Notes under the pieces: model-generated
The model's database searches: none
Seen by the model: only the letters and a program-made list of their open reading frames with translations
What the model was told of the DNA's origin: nothing
Made by a program: the position numbers and the translations under genes
Shown here: positions 5,565 through 5,653 of the stretch, piece by piece
Layout: each line of letters starts with the position of its first letter
Numbering within the stretch: the stretch's first letter is position 1
Assembly (NCBI GenBank): GCA_003535195.1
Contig: DOHN01000140.1
Span: 1 to 5,653 of the forward strand
Direction of reading: 5' to 3'
From: Ruminiclostridium sp.
GTDB taxonomy: Bacteria > Bacillota > Clostridia > DSM-8532
DNA: 5,653 bases

Positions 5565-5594
5565 AAAACAGGCACCCTTTGGGGTGCCTGTTTT
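5565..5594 (+). terminator. Strong terminator after the mutase gene, possibly bidirectional
   Basis: AAAACAGGCACCC (5565-5577) and GGGTGCCTGTTTT (5582-5594) form a perfect 13-base stem with a four-base loop, 40 bases after the stop at 5525. The A run on the left and T run on the right make it able to act in both directions, as between convergent genes. Confidence 0.88.
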
Positions 5595-5653
5595 ACTTTA
5601 AAATATGATCTTGTTAAATGAACCATACCACCTGATTATTATTGTGCGGTCAG

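Noticed and set aside
5598..5653. Short minus-strand frame open to the right edge, ending in TAA at 5598, possibly the tail of a convergent gene
   Set aside because: Only 17 codons are visible and nothing identifies them, though the bidirectional-looking terminator next to it would fit a convergent gene.

Overview
The window looks like chromosome from an anaerobic Firmicute of the class Clostridia. The reasons are strong GGAGG-type ribosome binding sites, AT-rich spacers with sigma-A-like promoters, U-tract terminators, and the gene content itself: an [FeFe]-hydrogenase-like protein with DRTGG, HATPase, PHP and DUF1858 partners, an OadG-like small protein and an archaeal-type phosphoglycerate mutase relative. 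No genus can be named from the sequence alone. No RNA gene, insertion sequence or CRISPR array was seen.

Positions 155-3622 hold six genes, all on the minus strand and probably one operon. In order of transcription they are: a 68-residue DUF1858 CxxC protein (3622-3416), a DRTGG-type protein (3335-2988), an RsbT/RsbW-type HATPase (2985-2557), a 434-residue [FeFe]-hydrogenase-like iron-sulfur protein (2540-1236), a second DRTGG-type protein (1203-859) and a PHP-family phosphoesterase (862-155). The last four junctions are tight: 2, 16 and 32 bases, then a 4-base overlap. The first gap is 80 bases. A promoter (TTGCGA-N16-TATAAT, minus strand) lies about 100 bases before the first gene.

The hydrogenase-like protein keeps the four H-cluster cysteines, but the proton-relay cysteine of loop L1 is alanine. 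Together with a kinase-like ATPase and no electron-transfer hydrogenase subunits next to it, this suggests a sensor of H2 or redox state, not a bulk H2 producer. In the proposed logic the hydrogenase senses, the HATPase and DRTGG proteins pass the signal on, and the PHP protein may process a phosphorylated small molecule or nucleotide. Clusters of this kind are known from Clostridia and Thermotogae (from memory), but the signalling chemistry is, to my knowledge, largely unresolved.

Positions 3623-3882 form a divergent intergenic region with promoters for both directions and three copies of the 7-mer TTCGCAA/TTGCGAA; a 13-base relative of this motif recurs at 103-115, just past the operon's end. 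Rightward from it come an 85-residue soluble OadG-like protein (3883-4140) with its own terminator, then a gene with a strong promoter encoding a 403-residue cofactor-independent phosphoglycerate mutase family protein (4314-5525), closed by a strong hairpin terminator. The left edge (1-154) and right edge (5595-5653) hold no gene I can support.
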